Positions 62,201 through 64,000 of a DNA stretch of 64,000 bases are shown here, piece after piece (the stretch's first letter is position 1; every line of letters starts with the position of its first letter). The stretch is from contig NC_044573.1 of the NCBI RefSeq assembly GCF_901933205.1, positions 83,596,546 to 83,660,545 of the forward strand, given 5' to 3'. The stretch is from Camarhynchus parvulus. Taxonomy: Eukaryota > Chordata > Aves > Passeriformes > Thraupidae. The notes beneath the pieces were generated by a model that worked only from the letters and a program-made list of their open reading frames with translations, was not told where the DNA came from and did not search any database. The position numbers were made by a program, and so were the translations under genes.

Positions 62201-64000
62201 AGAGAGGGTCTTCATTAGAGGGAGGTAGGAGGCAAATGAGCAAGGTAAGCCAGAATTCTCATTCTGGATCTATACAACTATATCTTAGTGTTCTTTTTGT
62301 TTTCAAATCTTTCTCAGTAACGTCACTGTACGTGTTTGCGTGTGGTTTGCAGAGCAGAATATTGTGACTCAAGTTCTGTCACATATCCATGGAAGAAAAC
62401 TGCTGCATTATTATTAACATCTTTTGAGATTTTCATCTGTTGGACATTTTCTTATTGTAAAGAATCTTTAGTTTTACTTGCACCAAAATATTGTAGGTTA
62501 TTTAGAAACCAGGAATATGTAAAAGTAGAACTTGTTTTTAAGGGAGTGATGACAAGTAATGCTAAACAAAAGTTGAAAAATATGTTTTCAAACTTGTGTT
62601 TTTAGATCAAAAACTTGATTCATGTTTATTCTGAAATGCCTGAATCAGCAAGACTGTGGGAAGTGATGCATAACTGCACAACATTGATTATGTCCTACAT
62701 GTTCACTGCTCAGTCAGGAAGCCTGAAGCTTAATGTCAAATGTGTGGGTGAAGCAGTTAAGCAGAGCAAAATAAATTGTTCTACTTACGTGCTGCTGAAT
62801 AGGGGCATTATCTTGGGAAAATCTGTTTCAGTGACTTACTGTACTGTACAATACTTGTTACTTGGGACTGAACCATGAATGTGAACTGTTAAGATCCAAG
62901 CTCAAGGTCAAACATTCACTCTTGTTTCTCTTCTGTACTCCCTTGTTTCTCAAAATGCTTAAAAAAATTACAGAAATTGTATGAATACTTTTTTCCTTTG
63001 AGATATAGACTGTGCATCTCAAAAACTTCCAAGAGAGAGGGTAAACGTTATTTCCTCATCTGTAAAATGGGCTAATAACATACTGAGAAATAGATGGCAA
63101 TATTTAGATTTCCTGGTAGGATTACAGTGAGTCTTGACCTTATGTCTCTTGTTTTTATATTTTTCACTTTTCTAAAGCGTTCTCAGTCTCATCCTTAGTG
63201 TCCTTTTAGAATTTCAGGCTTAGTATTCCATATTGTTGCAAACCATGGATTGACTAATTTGAGTTTTAAAAACTTCACTTTCAGATTGTAGAAGGTTGAG
63301 AGGAAAGATATCTACTAGATAATTTCCAAATCAAGGAAAGAGTGAAGAGTGCTGATGTTTGGACTAGATGCAGAACTTACACTTGTGTGGGAATCTAGCT
63401 TCCATTATACATTTTTTTGAAGACAAGGGCTGTTCTTTGCAAGTGTTATTACTATGTTTTTTCTTTCTGTAATTAATGATTTAGCACCTGTTTTCTGATT
63501 TATTTGGATAAAATTTTGGTGTTAGAAAATCAATGAAAATAGTGTTATTTTTCTAGAGCACGTGTTTTAACTTTGTTATTAGAAATGTATTTCCATATTT
63601 TAGTCCATATATTTTTGAAACTTAGTAATAAGACTCTGTTTCTATTCTTAATAACTTTATTCATCAGATGAAACACATTTGTTCAACTGGATGATTTTCT
63701 AATGATCAGATAGAATGAGTTTTCCTCGATGAGAAACAGCATAGTTACTTTTCCAAGGACAGTAGTACCCAAAGAGCTGAAAATGTTCAGGTAAAGTGTC
63801 TCTGTCAGGACCTGGTTTGCCGGCAGCAGTAGTAACTGAATATTCATTTCAGTGTATCCTTTCACTTACATCGTTGGAAACAGTTTCTGGTGGAAATTTT
63901 CATCAGTTGTCATCAGTATCTTGAAAGACAACCTATGCCATGTGAAACCAGGATGCATAGATTTAGTGCAAGTTGAAACAAGACATTCTGGTTTTGTAAT
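59201..64000 (+). other. ARHGEF10: Presumed ARHGEF10 intron 1
   Basis: AT-rich sequence downstream of the island. Open frames at 62336-62605 and 62615-62878 have no domain I recognise and no clear pair of splice sites. A CR1 fragment at about 61.0 kb is the only repeat identified. The intronic status follows from synteny, not from any exon seen. Confidence 0.5.
60946..61070 (+). mobile_element. CR1 LINE, short 3' fragment
   Basis: The last 125 bp of a CR1 in sense orientation. It has TGTCCCTGCCTCATGCAGGG, GGGGTTGGAACCTGGATGAT and AAGGTCCCTTCCAACCCAAA, then the terminal repeat ATTCTATAATTCTGTGA. It is strongly 5'-truncated. The well-kept end suggests it is younger than the copy in the CLN8 3' UTR. 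Confidence 0.93.

Noticed and set aside
62336..62878. Two adjacent plus-strand frames (89 and 87 codons) as possible ARHGEF10 exons
   Set aside because: No similarity to ARHGEF10 or any family I recognise. A TTTTTAG acceptor-like sequence exists before the second but no matching donor.

Overview
This window is nuclear DNA from a vertebrate, almost certainly a songbird (passerine). It has GT-AG split genes, long AT-rich introns and 3' UTRs, CpG-island promoters, several 3'-truncated CR1 retroposons, and one SINE that joins a tRNA-Ile-like head to a CR1-like tail. That SINE matches the TguSINE1 type known from songbirds. There is no bacterial, plasmid or phage content. Long open frames in the GC-rich islands are composition artefacts.

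Three genes lie in the same orientation (+ strand), in the conserved amniote order DLGAP2 - CLN8 - ARHGEF10. (1) 1-about 10.8 kb is the 3' end of DLGAP2, a postsynaptic scaffold. It has the last two coding exons (5218-5370 and 7702-7920), ends in a Shank-type PDZ ligand (QTRL), and continues into a long AT-rich 3' UTR. (2) About 10.8-44.4 kb is intergenic. It holds no gene I can support, but has a CR1 copy (36.1-36.5 kb), the SINE (38.2 kb) and an orphan CpG island (27.7-28.5 kb). (3) 44.4-51.8 kb is the whole CLN8 gene: CpG-island promoter with a non-coding first exon, two coding exons (46469-47011 and 47415-47729) giving a 285-residue ER membrane protein of the TLC family, and a 3' UTR of about 4 kb carrying a CR1 insertion. 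(4) 51.8-58.1 kb is intergenic and contains an LTR-like repeat with an internal 20-bp minisatellite. (5) 58.2-59.2 kb is a dense CpG island whose position identifies it as the probable ARHGEF10 promoter. The rest would be ARHGEF10 intron 1; no coding exon of that gene is recognisable here.

The genes share no pathway operon-style. DLGAP2 acts at excitatory synapses, CLN8 in ER-to-Golgi transfer of lysosomal enzymes, and ARHGEF10 as a Rho GEF. They are syntenic neighbours only. I found no sign of an undescribed protein system. The items most worth checking are the orphan CpG island, the upstream ORF and alternative start of CLN8, the CR1 inside the CLN8 3' UTR, the LTR-like element with its minisatellite, and several perfect palindromes and short tandem duplications.
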